From positions 5,208,648 through 5,272,647 of the forward strand of contig NC_081552.1 in the NCBI RefSeq assembly GCF_963082655.1: a stretch of DNA of 64,000 bases, read 5' to 3'. This stretch comes from Stomoxys calcitrans. Lineage: Eukaryota; Arthropoda; Insecta; Diptera; Muscidae. The notes under the pieces were generated by a model. The model did not search any database, had not been told where the DNA came from, and worked only from the letters and a program-made list of their open reading frames with translations. Position numbers and translations under genes: made by a program. Shown here one piece after another: positions 13,751-25,358 of the stretch (the stretch's first letter is position 1; every line of letters begins with the position of its first letter).

Positions 13751-14500
13751 AAATTGATATGTGACATTTTCAGTGAAATATTGTACAATATTTATCTGAC
13801 AGTAAATGTTACATAGTCAATTTGACCCAAATGTTTAACAAATTTTGTTTGTCATACCAATCTAAGCTAATTTTTCCAACACTCATCATACATTTATGAA
13901 CAATTTGTAGATGATGGCATAAACAGCCTTAAGCTATATATTCGGCCTAAAATTGTGATTGCTCTATTATGTCATAATCGCTACCTTGCTTCCAGATGTT
14001 TCATTAAATGTTCGTTTTCTTTTTAAAGCAATCATAGGTCTGCTTCAAAACGGAAACTATTTTCTCGCCTCGTTGCACTAATTTAATGTTAAAAGTACTG
14101 CAAAAAAGTCAAAAAAAGGAAAAGGCTGTAAAACTGACAACCACCAAGTTACTCACTTAGACCATCCCAAGCCCCTTTTAGCGAAAAAAATACATCTATG
14201 ACACAATTGCTAGTGCCTGCAAAATGTTGTAGTCTGTGTAACCCTCGAGTTTACTTTGCTAAACATATTGCCCTCAAGCAACGGGTAAATGTGCAATCTT
14301 AAAAGTTATTTTATTTTTCTCATTTTATTTATACACAATTTTCTTTGCCCTTAAGGATTGGAGGGTGAGGAAAACGTGGAAAAGATGAAAAATATAAAAA
14401 ATATTTAAATACAAAATCCATAAGGATATAAAAATATTAATTTTCATTAAATTTTTGTTTCTCTAAGTGCATAGTGTAAGCTATCAACGGCGATAACCAG
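13751..14500. other. Intergenic DNA, no gene seen
   Basis: AT-rich sequence without ORFs of note, tandem arrays or recognisable element ends. Confidence 0.5.
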
Positions 14501-14503
14501 TAC

Positions 14504-15994
14504 TCGTAGAAAAATTGGTGTGCTGATATCAGCAAACACTGTCGGCTGACATTAATTAAAAGTTTTAAACTTAAACTTCAAAATTTTTCAACTTCTGAAC
14601 AATTATTGAGGCATTTGCTTTATATTAATAAAAAAAAATTGCCAATAAATATACACCCAGAGAAATCATTGTTTGGAATTCGATTATTGGTAGAATGTGA
14701 TGATAATGGTAAATAATTTTTAATTGTCAGCAACAAATATCAGTCATTTTCTTAGTTCAGTAGTTAACTTGATCACGATACTATCGAAAGTATTAAGTGA
14801 AGATGTTGAAAAGCAATCTATTGGTTGGGCCAATCATTTGCATAAAAAATAAATAAGTTGTTGTATCGACTACTTACTATTTGAAAATTCCTAACGGAGC
14901 ACAAGCAAAGAGTTAGCTCAACTGCGATTTCAGTCATATGCATATAATTTCTGTTTTAGTTACATTTTCTGCTGTTTTCAAATGGTAAAACCAAAAAACA
15001 CGGTCGAAAATGTCATTGATAAAGGGTGATTTTTTAGCTATTATATTTTTGGCAACACTGGTTTAAGCAGCTCACAAACGTTTCGTGTTTTGTTTCACTG
15101 TCAAACATCTCCAGTTTAACCTTGAATCGTTTAACAAACGAACATCTCACAGTGGGAAAAATGTGAGGACGGGTACAGATATCTCTTTGAAATTTATGGC
15201 TGAGGTGTAAGCGAGTTCGTGTGCAAAATTTCAAGGCCCTAGGTGATCCGGGCGGCTCTTGGCAGGCCCCCAAAATTGGTTACTTTGAAAAATTTTTGGG
15301 GCTGCCAAATCTTCATTGGTGGTCCGATTTTCAAAATTCTGGATTTTGTATTTCTTTTTGAATTTTGCAGATAAAATTGTCCTAAAAACTAATAAATAAA
15401 TTCTGCCCGATTTTTTTTTACAAAAATCCCCAAAATACCACTTTAGGGCAAAGATGGTTTCAAAATAGGCATTTTTTAGTAAATTTGCTGTGGAGGATAC
15501 AAATATTGTAAGGTGCAAAATATTTTTTGCATGGGTTTAGAGGACGTATGGAGTTAAAAAAACATGTGTCCAATTGTTGGATCTGGAATTTGGAAACTTT
15601 GTACGCGAGGTTTTTTTCACTTTTAATAAAAAATTGCCTATTTTTAAGTACATACAGCACCCGTTAAAGTTGACATATTTTGTTCAAATTTTGTCTTAAA
15701 AAGCATCTACTATATATCCTCTTGACAAAAAAAGAACAAATTAAGGTATTTAAGCAAGTTTTTTCAATAAAGACGATTTTAAATAAAAGCAGACTACTAC
15801 AATTATATATGTGCTTTTAAACAACAAATTAACACCTTAAAGTGGCAAATTGTTTCATTAATATATAGTAATGCCTCATTTGTTGTTTAGAAGTTTAAAA
15901 ATGTTGTATGGATTCTATCAAAAGTTTAAAATTTTAAATTTAATATCAGCAGAGCGTGTTTACTGGTATCAGCAGACAAATTTTTCTGGGTGTA
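14504..15994. mobile_element. Candidate inverted-repeat element, nested with others
   Basis: The left end, after TA, reads CTCGTAGAAAAATT and then CTGATATCAGCAAACAC. The right end, read inverted, gives CACCCAGAAAAATTT and then CTGATACCAGTAAACAC, followed by TA. Similarity between the ends runs for about 60 bases with mismatches. A single mariner-type end (AAAGGGTGATTTTTTAGC) lies inside at 15,023-15,145. A module beginning CACAGTGGGAAAAATG follows at 15,148. No transposase ORF is visible; the ORFs at 15,034-15,660 are AT-rich and unrecognised. A related end occurs at 27,093. Boundaries are tentative. Confidence 0.45.
15023..15145 (+). mobile_element. Truncated mariner-type element end
   Basis: The terminal sequence AAAGGGTGATTTTTTAGC is followed by GGCAACACTGG and GTTTCGTGTTTTG. 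It has the same AAAGGGTGATTTTTT terminus as the complete foldback at 18,676 but a different inner sequence, so it is a second family. The opposite end is absent. Confidence 0.55.
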
Positions 15995-16302
15995 CTGCAA
16001 ATTTTCCTATGAACATTCCATGAAGGAACAGAGGCAAACTTCTCACCTATAAATGATTGCTGTCTGATTAGGCTCAATGATTAGGGACTATCTTTTTATA
16101 GCCGAGTCCGAAAGGCGTGCCGCAGTGAGACACCTCTTTTGGGAGAAGTTTTTACATGGCTTCTATGCATAGCATAATACCTCACAAATTTCGCCATCAT
16201 TAGGAGTGGAAAACTATCGCTGAAAATATGTTCTAATGTTCTGGCCCCCACGCGTTTAGCGTCTTAGGAGGGTATGCTAACTTATGCGCTAATTAATATG
16301 TA
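15995..16302. other. Short intergenic stretch, nothing recognised
   Basis: No ORF or repeat end is visible. The segment TGAACATTCCATGAAGGAACAG at about 16,010 recurs in similar form at 23,139, as part of a widely dispersed module. Confidence 0.4.
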
Positions 16303-16537
16303 AGGTTGCCCAAAAAGTAATTGCGGATTTTTCATATAGTCGGCGTTGACAAATTTTTTCACAGCTTGTGACTCTGTAATTGCATTCATTCTTCTGTCAG
16401 TTATCAGCTGTTACTTTTAGCTTGCTTTTGAAAAAAAGTGTAAAAAAGTATATTTGATTAAAGTTCATTCTAAGTTTTATTAAAAATGCATTTACTATCT
16501 TTTAAAAAATCCGCAATTACTTTTTGGGCAACCCAAT
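16303..16537. mobile_element. Mariner-type MITE
   Basis: A left terminus AGGTTGCCCAAAAAGTAATT continuing GCGGATTTTT is mirrored at the right by AAAAATCCGCAATTAC followed by TTTTTGGGCAACC. The arms are about 30 bp and near perfect. TA flanks the left end. The roughly 180-bp interior is non-coding, so this is a deletion-type, non-autonomous element. The termini are of the kind found in mariner elements of insects. Confidence 0.75.
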
Positions 16538-18277
16538 AGTTATTAATTAATATGTAATTATTTCAGTAAAAGAAGTAATTTAATGTGTAGTTGATTTTGT
16601 TGTTTGAACCTGGCAATCTCTATGCCCTCTGAGTTTGAGAAATTCATTCAGTACTACTCTAATGTTTTGCTCTTAAGAGTACCATAAACTATCATAGACA
16701 TACCGTTAACTGGTCTAAAAACGCAATATCGATATTTAGATAGCTATCAAAATTTACCCAGTTCCATAGCATTCAAAACAGGTTCCATTTGGGTTTATGA
16801 TCATAGTACTATAAAATAACAATGAATAAGGTTGCGTGTTATAATGATGAGCATCATCATAATCATCTCAACTTACACTAGGGGTTAACATAATACCAAG
16901 TTTCAAACAATGTTAGAGATTTTCTCCAAAAAAAATTTGCCTGAGAATGAATCGTTTCCTGGAAGCACAAATGCGTTAGCTCATCTATACAACCACTTGG
17001 AATTGTTGCATAGACTATACAGCAGCAATGGGGAGTTTATGCAGTAGCAACAAGGAAATATAGTGCAACTCATAAAAATGTAACATTGGCGGTGGCAGGA
17101 ACAAGTAACACCACAAGCATTACATTCCGTACAAAAGCTCTAAAATAAGTTGCAAGCTAGGAGAAGGGAAGAGAGATGTGATGAAACCAAAAAAAAAACA
17201 AAAAACCTGCAGCAAAAATTATGAAGCACAATCTGCCACATGCAACATAGCAGCTACTGTTTGTTTCCTCTTCATCTGTTTAGTGTGGTGGCTTGATCAC
17301 AGCTTCCTTTTGTTCATTGTGGCAATGAGCAACTGCCTGTAAATCACCATACCAGCAGAATTGTCTGCTACGTCTCACCCGCTGCCATTACTTGGCTGAG
17401 GCTAAGACTTTGACTGCCGTTGCTTCTCGATATTCAATGTTGCTGCAATAAATGTTTTATTCATGAATTTAGCTTTGCGTCTGCTTGACTTGTTCACTAG
17501 TTATGCTAATTTTCTTATGTTGGTGCGCTCCTGCTGCTCCTTTTCCATTTCCATGTTAGTCAGTTCGGTTCGGTGGATCTGATGGTATGTACTACCTATG
17601 TACGAGTATATCAGGCACGTTCATATCTCTCTGGCTTGCCTGGGCATTGGAGAAACGAACTGTGTGTTTTTTTTATTCTCCTACATTATCATCATCTTGC
17701 AATGCTGTCCTCGCGCCGTTGGTGCAAGAGGCGGCACAGCTCTTTTCAAGATTGAAAACATGTTGCTAAACATATTGTTTTTGCCGCCACTGGAGGGCCA
17801 TATCAAATCGTGAGGCTTACAATGCAAACAACAACAACAGCATAGAACTATCTAATCTGATTGACGAAAATTGTACAAAATGTTATTATGGTTATTATTG
17901 ATTGTCGTTTATATGAGGTAATGCGATGTGTGGGCGGCGAGCAATATGGGTGGGCAATTGATAATTATACTGCTGGAAAATCCGAAATAATCCTCTATGA
18001 AAAAGGAATAACTTAACAATACCGTTATTTGATCAGAAGCGGGACTGACTACAAATAGGGGGGATTTGGGTTTGATTCCTAACAGGGGCCACAACACTGT
18101 GAGTCAAATAGTATGTTATCAAGAACTCACGACAAACCATTTGACTGTCATTGTATGACCTTAAATCTATGTTTATCTGTACCACAAATGGCAAATTTGC
18201 TCATGAACTTTCTAATTAGGAACAGCGTTGAGACTTCTCATATCAATGGGAGAGAACCCATTTTAGAAACCTTTAAC
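16538..18277. other. Intergenic DNA, no gene seen
   Basis: Three overlapping frames at 17,573-17,813 are shadows of one AT/CT-rich stretch and show no domain. Small AAC/CAA runs occur near 17,830. No element ends were recognised. Confidence 0.5.
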
Positions 18278-18402
18278 ATGTTGACTGAAATACTCCCACA
18301 ATGACAATGTATAGTGGGGTATGATCACCGCTGAGAAATGTTGACTGAAATACTCCCACAATGACAATGTATAGTGGGGTATGATCACCGCTGAGAAATG
18401 TT
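18278..18402. repeat. Exact 60-bp tandem duplication
   Basis: The 60-bp unit starting ATGTTGACTGAAATACTCCC and ending ACCGCTGAGAA occurs twice without a mismatch, followed by ATGTT of a third. The perfect identity implies a very recent duplication or an assembly error. It interrupts no recognisable gene. Confidence 0.9.
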
Positions 18403-18675
18403 ATTTAGGTTAGGTTGAAAACAGGGTGCAGATATAAATCCGCTCCATGCCACTATGGACATACACCTAAGACAGTAATCGGCTTGATGTGCCCTCACAA
18501 TACAAAAAAAAGCAACCTCGAAAAAGAAAATCAAAGTTAGGAAGTCCATGCTACTTACAAAATCCGTAATTGTTTTCCATTCCCCTTCCCTACGTTGGTT
18601 GTCTGGTATAGTGTCCCCACCTAAGTGCCGGTATCTGTAAGACGTCAAAGCCGGGCAATGACAAAGGAAATACTA

Positions 18676-19259
18676 AAGGGTGATTTTTTTGAGGTTAGGA
18701 TTTTCATGCATTAGTATTTGACAGATCACGTGGGATTTCAGACATGGTGTCAAAGAGAAAGATGCTCAGTATGCTTTGACATTTCATCATGAATAGACTT
18801 ACTAACGAGCAACGCTTGCAAATCATTGAATTTTATTACCAAAATCAGTGTTCGGTTCGAAATGTGTTCATTCACCATTCATTTCTGGTTGAATGGCTAC
18901 GTAAATAAGCAAAATTGCCGCATTTGGAGTGAAGAGCAACCAGAAGCCGTTCAAGAACTGCCCATGCATCCCGAAAAATGCACTGTTTGGTGTGGTTTGT
19001 ACGCTGGTGGAATCATTGGACCGTATTTTTTCAAAGATGCTGTTGGACGCAACGTTACGGTGAATGAACACATTTCGAACCGAACACTGATTTTGGTAAT
19101 AAAATTCAATGATTTGCAAGCGTTGCTCGTTAGTAAGTCTATTCATGATGAAATGTCAAAGCATACTGAGCATCTTTCTCTTTGACACCATGTCTGAAAT
19201 CCCACGTGATCTGTCAAATACTAATGCATGAAAATCCTAACCTCAAAAAAATCACCCTT
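18676..19259. mobile_element. Tc1/mariner foldback element with 201-bp arms
   Basis: A TA dinucleotide flanks both sides (18,674-18,675 and 19,260-19,261). The left arm, 18,676-18,876, starts AAGGGTGATTTTTTTGAGG. The right arm, 19,059-19,259, is its inverted copy and appears perfect by eye. The 182-bp centre codes on the plus strand for HFWLNGYVNKQNCRIWSEEQ and PEKCTVWCGLYAGGIIGPYF, part of the catalytic domain of an IS630/Tc1/mariner transposase. Each arm contains a transposase start (MNRLTNEQRLQIIEFYYQNQ), so the amino-terminal coding region has been duplicated in reverse. The middle of the gene is missing. It cannot make an active transposase. Confidence 0.9.
18826..19085 (+). pseudogene. 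Tc1/mariner transposase remnant
   Basis: Plus-strand frame inside the foldback element. After arm-derived sequence, residues from about position 22 (FWLNGYVNKQNC) to about 85 (FFKDAVGRNVTVNEH) resemble the segment around the second catalytic aspartate of mariner-like enzymes. The first acidic motif and the third are absent. The amino-terminal helix-turn-helix (RLTNEQRLQIIEFYYQNQ) is present only as disconnected copies in each arm. It is a non-functional fragment. Confidence 0.8.
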
Positions 19260-19261
19260 TA

Positions 19262-19710
19262 CAACGTCTCATCATCGTCCCCGCATGTCCTAAACATGCT
19301 ATCGCTTGCCGCCCCGATTTGACATAAGTGAGCTCGTAGTTCTATGTGTCCCGTCCTGATACCAATAGCTATACTGCCCTTCTTCTTTTTTCTTTCAGTA
19401 ATAGCCTCGTCTTCTCACGATTTGGACCCCCCCATAGAGGGAATATGGGTGATCTTAGGATACAGTGGCAGACTGCTAAACAGACCCACTTAAAGAGTTT
19501 TAGTCTGCTGTAGAAACAGTTTGCAGTTCTTAACTTGTGGGCTTGGGCATAAGGCTCTGTAATCGTACTCACGACTCACACACTATTTTCTTTAATCGTG
19601 TTTTTGTCATGAAAATAAAAATTGGAGCAAAATATACACTAATTGCATTTATGTATTGTATATAGATTTGATCTCATTTTTTTATTTATTTTTTATTTTT
19701 ATAAAATAAC
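19262..19710. other. Intergenic DNA, nothing recognised
   Basis: No coding frame, tandem repeat or element terminus is evident. It ends in an AT-rich run just before the 19,711 repeat. Confidence 0.5.
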
Positions 19711-21876
19711 TAGCCGAACCGGGCCCGCTCCGCTGCGCCTTCTTTAACTCTCTAATATCTTTTTAGGGTGAGGACACTTTGTCCTGAATGCGGATATCGA
19801 ATTCGTGCCATTGTAGCCTATGACGCTGAACGCGTTCGAATCCTGGCGAGAACATCGGACAAAGCAGTGGTTGGCGACATTTGCGAGGTACAATGCCATG
19901 CATGGTTATTTAAAACATTTTCCCCCAAAAGAAATGTCGCACTGCGGGACGCCGTTCGGATTCGGCTATAAAAAAAGGTCCCTTATCATTGAGTTTAAAC
20001 TTGAATCGGAAAGCACTCATTGATGTGTGCTTTCCTGGTGTTTTTAAAAATTAGGGTAATGAGAAGTGCTTTTTAGGGGAGGGATGACACCTCAGACATT
20101 TCAACTTAAATATGGATATCAAATCCGTGCTGGACTTCCAAATCCCTTTAATTTGAGCCCCATATTGCCCTGGCCAGTAAATATGAACCGTTTGGGGGTG
20201 TATTGGGGCTGAAGAACCGGCAGATTGCACTGAAAATGTGTATCAAATTCATTCGTTATTCCCAACGGATATGAAGTTCAGTTTAGGGGGTGCTTTAGGG
20301 CGTACCCCAAAACACTTGGCTCCGAAATAGGATATCAAATTCATTTTCTACTCTCAAATACCTTTCATTTGAGTCTCATATTGTCATAATTAAACACCCC
20401 ATTTCGCGTATCTTTAGGAGGAAAAGCGCCACCTAGACTTGAACACAAATTTTAATGTCATATTCGTAATCTACTCTCTAATACCTTGGGTGACCCTCCC
20501 ATTACTTGGACCTAATGTTTTATGCCATATTTGTAATCTACTGCCTAATAATTTTCATTTGAGTGTCATATTGATATGAACTTCTAATATATTTGTTTAG
20601 AGGAGTTTTGGGGTTTGGGGGGCCCGCTGGGTACTTGGACCCAAATTTTAATGCCGTGTTTGTTTTCTGGTCTCCAATACCTTTCATTTTATACCCTTGT
20701 TGTGCCCATTGGATCACTTTCGGATATGGATGGCCTTTTTGGGGTAATGGGGGTCCGCCTCCACCTGATATCTAAATTTATATAGGTTATGTTCCCTTCC
20801 AGACAAACGTACACAATCTATGAAAATTTTAAGGAAAATCGGTTCAGTCAAGTATCATAAAGTCATAATGGGTCTAATGGCGTTTTTGAGGGGTGGTGTG
20901 ACCACCAATACTTCGATCTGATTTTTTTTTGCCAGATTCGAAATCTACTCCCGAATACCTTTCATTTGAGACCCATATTGAAACGAATGTCCAATATGTC
21001 TGTTTGGGGGAGTTTTGGGGTTGGGGCGGCCCGATGGGTACTTAGACTCAAATTTTATTACCATATTCATATTCTACTCTCCAATACCTTTCATTTGATA
21101 CATATATTTTCTCGATCGGTCCACTTTTGATTTTGGGTTGTGTTTTTGGCATAAGGGGGAGGGTTCGCCATATTTCCTTCCAGACCACCCTACACAATAA
21201 GCGAAAATTTTGAGAAAATCGATTCTGCCGTTTTTCAGTCTATACGGAACAAACAAATCGAGTCACGTATATCCGTGATTGGCTAATGTGCCCATTTTGG
21301 CCGTTTTTGTTGGGCTGGGGTGAATCCCTATACTTCGACATGAATTTGTATGCCAGATTCGTTATCTACTCCCGCATACTTTTCATTTAATACCCATATT
21401 GTCCTTATCGGTCATCTTTTGATTTGGGGTGGTGTTTTCGGGGTAACGGAGGAGCGTTTGCCCCCTTTCGTCATCAACAAATTATTATGCCTATTCCTAC
21501 TTCGCGACCATATTCGTATTCTACTCCCGAATACCTTTAATTTGAGTCCCATATTGTCATGATCGTAAAATAAACCTATTTAAAGGGGGTTTGGAGTTAG
21601 GGCGGCCCCCCAGGTACTTGGACCCCACTTTTATTATGAAATTCGTACTCTACTCTTGAATACATTTCATTTGAATCCCATATAGTCCCGATTGTTTCAA
21701 TTTTACTTTTGGGGTAAAGGGGAGGGTCCCGATATCAAAAAATTATATAGCCTATATTTCCTTTGAAATTTTAACACAATCTGTGAAAATTTCAAAGTAA
21801 TCGGTTCAGCCGTATAGACTCAAAGTCTATACGGAACAAACAAACAAACACAATTTGAATTTTATATATAAGATTA
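19711..21876. repeat. Large dispersed repeat with internal modules
   Basis: It begins TAGCCGAACCGGGCCCGCTC and ends with ACAAACAAACACAATTTG and TTTTATATATAAGATTA. The inside repeats a module with the signature TACTCCCGAATACCTTTCAT, then TTGAG and CCCATATTGTC, seen at about 20,345, 20,467, 20,532, 20,660, 20,940, 21,070, 21,360, 21,515 and 21,645. GGGGTTTGGGG-type G-rich segments lie between modules. It is non-coding. A 5'-truncated SINE sits near its left end. Class is unknown; I see no inverted termini. Confidence 0.6.
19812..20030 (+). mobile_element. tRNA-derived SINE copy, 5' truncated
   Basis: It contains CCTATGACGCTGAACGC, then the polymerase III B-box-like GTTCGAATCC (19,834-19,843), then GTCGCACTGCGGGACGCCGT and TTATCATTGAG. 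The same order occurs at 26,318, 32,594 and 43,969. The front part with the A-box-like GAGGTTAGCATG is missing here. The short ORF across it is not a gene. Confidence 0.7.
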
Positions 21877-22165
21877 TAACATCATTAAGATTTTTACTGT
21901 TGTGATGTGTGATTTTCACTGTGTCACTCAAATGTATCACCCTTCTATGTGAAGAGTATCACCCTTACTATCAGTTACTCATGGTTATAATCAGTTTTAT
22001 AACAAAAGCTGATGTAGCTTATATCAATATTCTCAAAAAATTTCTGTTTTTCATCATTTTTAATATACCAATATTTCTTTTCATCGACTTACATATCTAT
22101 CTGTTACAAGTATTTCACTAACACTTGGCTTTATTTATCTAAGTTATAATTTGATAATCACTACC
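21877..22165. other. Short AT-rich stretch, nothing recognised
   Basis: No supported feature. A 70-residue frame at 21,909 is AT-rich and hydrophobic by composition only. Confidence 0.4.
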
Positions 22166-23046
22166 TGCACAGAAGAAATCTATCAAAAATATACAATAAT
22201 TGAAAGTAAAATTGTTTTCAATTAAAAAATTATTTGATTCAATCATTTTTTAATTGAATATAAATTTTTTTTACCAATTACAGTCCGGATTGAAATTTTT
22301 GCAATTGTCAATTAAAGAATTAATTGATTCAATTATTTTTTTTTATCTGAAAGAATTTTCAATCACACTTGCGATTGAAATTGTTTTAAGTTTCAATTAA
22401 AAATTAATTGAATCAATAATTTTTTTGATTGAATCGAAAAAAGTTTGAATGACAAATTGGGCTTAAACCCTATACCCTTTCGTCATCTTGTTGTAGCAGT
22501 GCGTTGGACACTTGTTGTACACGGCAGCCCTTGCCGATGAAGGTCTCGGCAAGGTACGCACAACCGGCTGTCATGGGATTGCCTTCTGTTGTGATATCTG
22601 CTCTGTAGCCTTTAATTGATTTTACTCAAGCACCATATTATATATCGTCCCCTAGAAAATAACTAGAAGGAGATTTCATAGGCACATACGTGCCATACGT
22701 TCGGTAAATTAATAGCAATCCCATAGCAGCCGGCTCTATGAACTGGGTTTAAAAAAGAATTGCAAAAAAAATGTAATGATTTTTTTAATTGGATCAATTA
22801 AAAAATTAATAGAAAATTTCGAAAAATTTCAGTCATTTCTTTAATTGGATCAATTAAAAATTTCAAAAATTTTAATTGTTTTTTTAATTGAATATGTATC
22901 TTTTTTAATTGAATTTTTTTTCAATCACTCCTTCAATAAGGGTGATTGATATTATAATTTTCGTGATTAAAGCAGTTTCAATTAAAAAAATAATTGAATC
23001 AATTAATTTTGTGATTAAACCCGATTTTTATTTTTTTCTCTGTGCA
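22166..23046. mobile_element. AT-rich inverted-repeat element
   Basis: The left end TGCACAGAAGAAATC is mirrored by the right end TTTTTTTCTCTGTGCA. Inside, both arms carry many copies of TTAATTGA/TCAATTA-type words (for example AATTAATTGAATCAAT), so the element is largely self-complementary. A segment at about 22,480-22,600 (GTTGTAGCAGTGCG ... CAAGGTACGCACAACCGGCT) looks like an inserted LINE untranslated fragment. No ORF was found. The superfamily is not assigned because the target duplication is unclear. Confidence 0.55.
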
Positions 23047-23817
23047 CGATAATCACTTATCGATAAACGGTATTTTGTCATCACTTGCAGCCATTTCATC
23101 ACCAACGCGGTCACATGGTTACTAAACTAAATTACCCATCAACATTCCATGAAGGAACAGGGGATACTTCTCTCACATCAGTGAATACTTCGGTCACACG
23201 TTTGCTGCGGTTAATTTGCAAAAGATAGTCTTTGTAGCTATCAAACGTGATTTGCATTATAGTGTTTATTGTTTGCTTTGTGTTTGCATACTCTTTTGTA
23301 GAACCAAAATATTAAACTCGTGTCTAAAACTGTTATAAAAGCTATTAACTTTTATGTGCAATTGTGCTTTTTTGCAGTGTGAAAACGTTCTAAAAAAGTT
23401 AACAATGAATTGAAATGAAAAAATGCACGGTGTTGTTTTTTTTTCGCCGGTGCTGTTTAGTCGCAGATATGTTGTATGTGTTGGTGTGCTGCTGCATTAC
23501 ATGTTGGTTGGGTGAGTCCAGATGTTGGTTTACATTTTATATATTATTATTGTTTGTAATTAAGATAACTATGAGCAACTGCCCACACTTAACGTGCAAA
23601 GGATGTTAAGCTAGTCAAATGTGAGACCCAAAACGTAGTGGTAATTGTTTGCTTAACAAATGTGGGTGGATGTTGTTTAAAAAGGCATAACATGGTGAAC
23701 TTATGTTAGGTTCTAGTGGATTTCAACGAAATTGGTACTAATCGAAAGATATTTTTCCTGAGAAGCGACGAATATATATGAAAATTTATTTTCCGAAAAG
23801 AGGACCCATGAAAATGA
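23047..23817. other. Intergenic DNA, no gene seen
   Basis: The frame at 23,415-23,609 is short and cysteine-rich but has no matching domain, and its flanks look non-coding. No repeat ends were recognised, apart from the dispersed ACATTCCATGAAGGAACAG word near 23,140. Confidence 0.45.
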
Positions 23818-23825
23818 GGAATTAA
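23818..23825. repeat. 8-bp target duplication, left copy
   Basis: GGAATTAA directly before the hAT-type terminus. The identical word lies at 25,351-25,358 after the right end. Confidence 0.85.
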
Positions 23826-25350
23826 TAGAGATGGGCGATGGGTAAATACCCAAAAGGTATTTGATAAATACCCGGATATTTACCTATATATACCCAAATG
23901 CTGGGTATTTATAATTTTGCAGATATCTTGGGTATGAAAACATTTTCCAAACAATTTTTGATGATTTCGTATTCTTTGTATATAAACCTGAGCTTCCGAT
24001 CCCATAAAATCGGAATTTTACTATATATAGCCGCTATATAGACCGACCTCTAGACTTAAAGTCTTAACGCAATAAATTGACCATTTTCCATCCGATTTCG
24101 ATGAAATTGAAATTGCACAGTGAGTTCTATATATCTGCCCTAAAGACAGGTGGCCGATCTCCCGATAGAGAGTATTGAGGCCATAAAAGAAAATTCACAC
24201 AGTGAGCTCTGGTAGATCACTACCCATTATTGTTGAATGTGGTCCAGATCGGATTATATTTGGATAAAGCTGCCATGTAGACCAATCTCCCGATATGAGG
24301 TATTGAGCCTATAAAAGGATAATTTTTCATCCGATTTCGATGAAAGTTGAAACAGTGAGCTTTGATACCCTTCTACACCTTTTTGTTAAATATCGTTAAG
24401 ATCGGACCATATTTAGATATAGCTGCCATAATAGACCGATTTCCCGATATAGATTAGTGAGTCTATAAAAGGAGCATTTTTCATCCGATTTCGATTAAAT
24501 TTGAAACAGTGAGTTTTGCTACACTTCTACCTTCTAAAACGTCGAGATAGGACCATATTTAGATATAGCTGCCATAATAGACCGGATTCCCGATAGAGAG
24601 TATTGAGTCTATAAAAGGAGCATTTTTCATCCGAAACAGTGAGTTTCGAGAGATCTCTACCTCTTTCTGTTAAATATCGTCCAGATCGAGTCATTTTTCG
24701 ATATAGCTGCCATACAAAGCAACCCATAAAAGATGCATTTTTCCATCCATAGAAGTGTAGCAAAACTCACTGTTTGAAATTTTATCAAAATTGGATGAAA
24801 CATGCTCCTTTTATACACTTAATAATCTATGGGCTCATTACACTATATTGGGAGATTGGTTTGTATGTATCGAAATATGGCCCGATCTGGGTGATATTCA
24901 ACATAAAGGGGTAGAGGTCTCCCAAAACTCACTGTTTCAAATTTAATCAAAGTGGGATGAAAAATGTTCCTCTTATGAGTTCAGTACCAGAAGTATCAGT
25001 ATCAGAAGACCGGTCTATATGGCAATTATATCCAAATATAGTCCGATCTGGACCACATTCAACAAATAGGTGTAGGGTTCTACCAGAACTTCATGCGCCA
25101 AATTTCATCGGATGAAAAATGCTCCTTTTATAGTCTTATTACACTATATTGGAAGATCGATCTATATGGCAGCTATATCCAAATATGGTCCAATCTGGAC
25201 CACATTTGACAGGAATGGGTAGGGGTCTATCAGAACTCACTGTGCCAATTCATCGAAATCGGGCAATAAATGGATCTTTTATGGCCTTAACCCAAATTAA
25301 TACCCAAAAATGTATTTATTGGGTATTTACCCGGTAGAAACCTATCTCTA
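23826..25350. mobile_element. Non-autonomous hAT foldback element
   Basis: The left terminus TAGAGATGGGCGATGGGTAA and the inverted right terminus (read inward TAGAGATAGG ... GGGTAAATACCC) are related. An 8-bp duplication, GGAATTAA, flanks the element. Eight-base duplications and TAGAGATGGG-like ends are hallmarks of hAT transposons. The inside is non-coding. In the left half, modules with CATTTTTCATCCGATTTCGA and AAACAGTGAG run in one direction. In the right half the same modules run inverted (CTCACTGTTTCAAATTTAAT, GATGAAAAATG). The transcript or single strand could therefore fold into a long hairpin. No transposase is encoded. Confidence 0.85.
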
Positions 25351-25358
25351 GGAATTAA
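25351..25358. repeat. 8-bp target duplication, right copy
   Basis: GGAATTAA directly after the hAT-type right terminus, identical to 23,818-23,825. Confidence 0.85.

Noticed and set aside
15034..15660. Three overlapping minus-strand frames with Lys/Phe-rich peptides
   Set aside because: AT-rich composition, no domain, and they run across mariner-type and inverted-repeat sequence.
19768..20023. Two 67-residue frames with cysteines (CPECGYRIRA)
   Set aside because: SINE and dispersed-repeat sequence; no zinc-binding spacing is conserved between copies.
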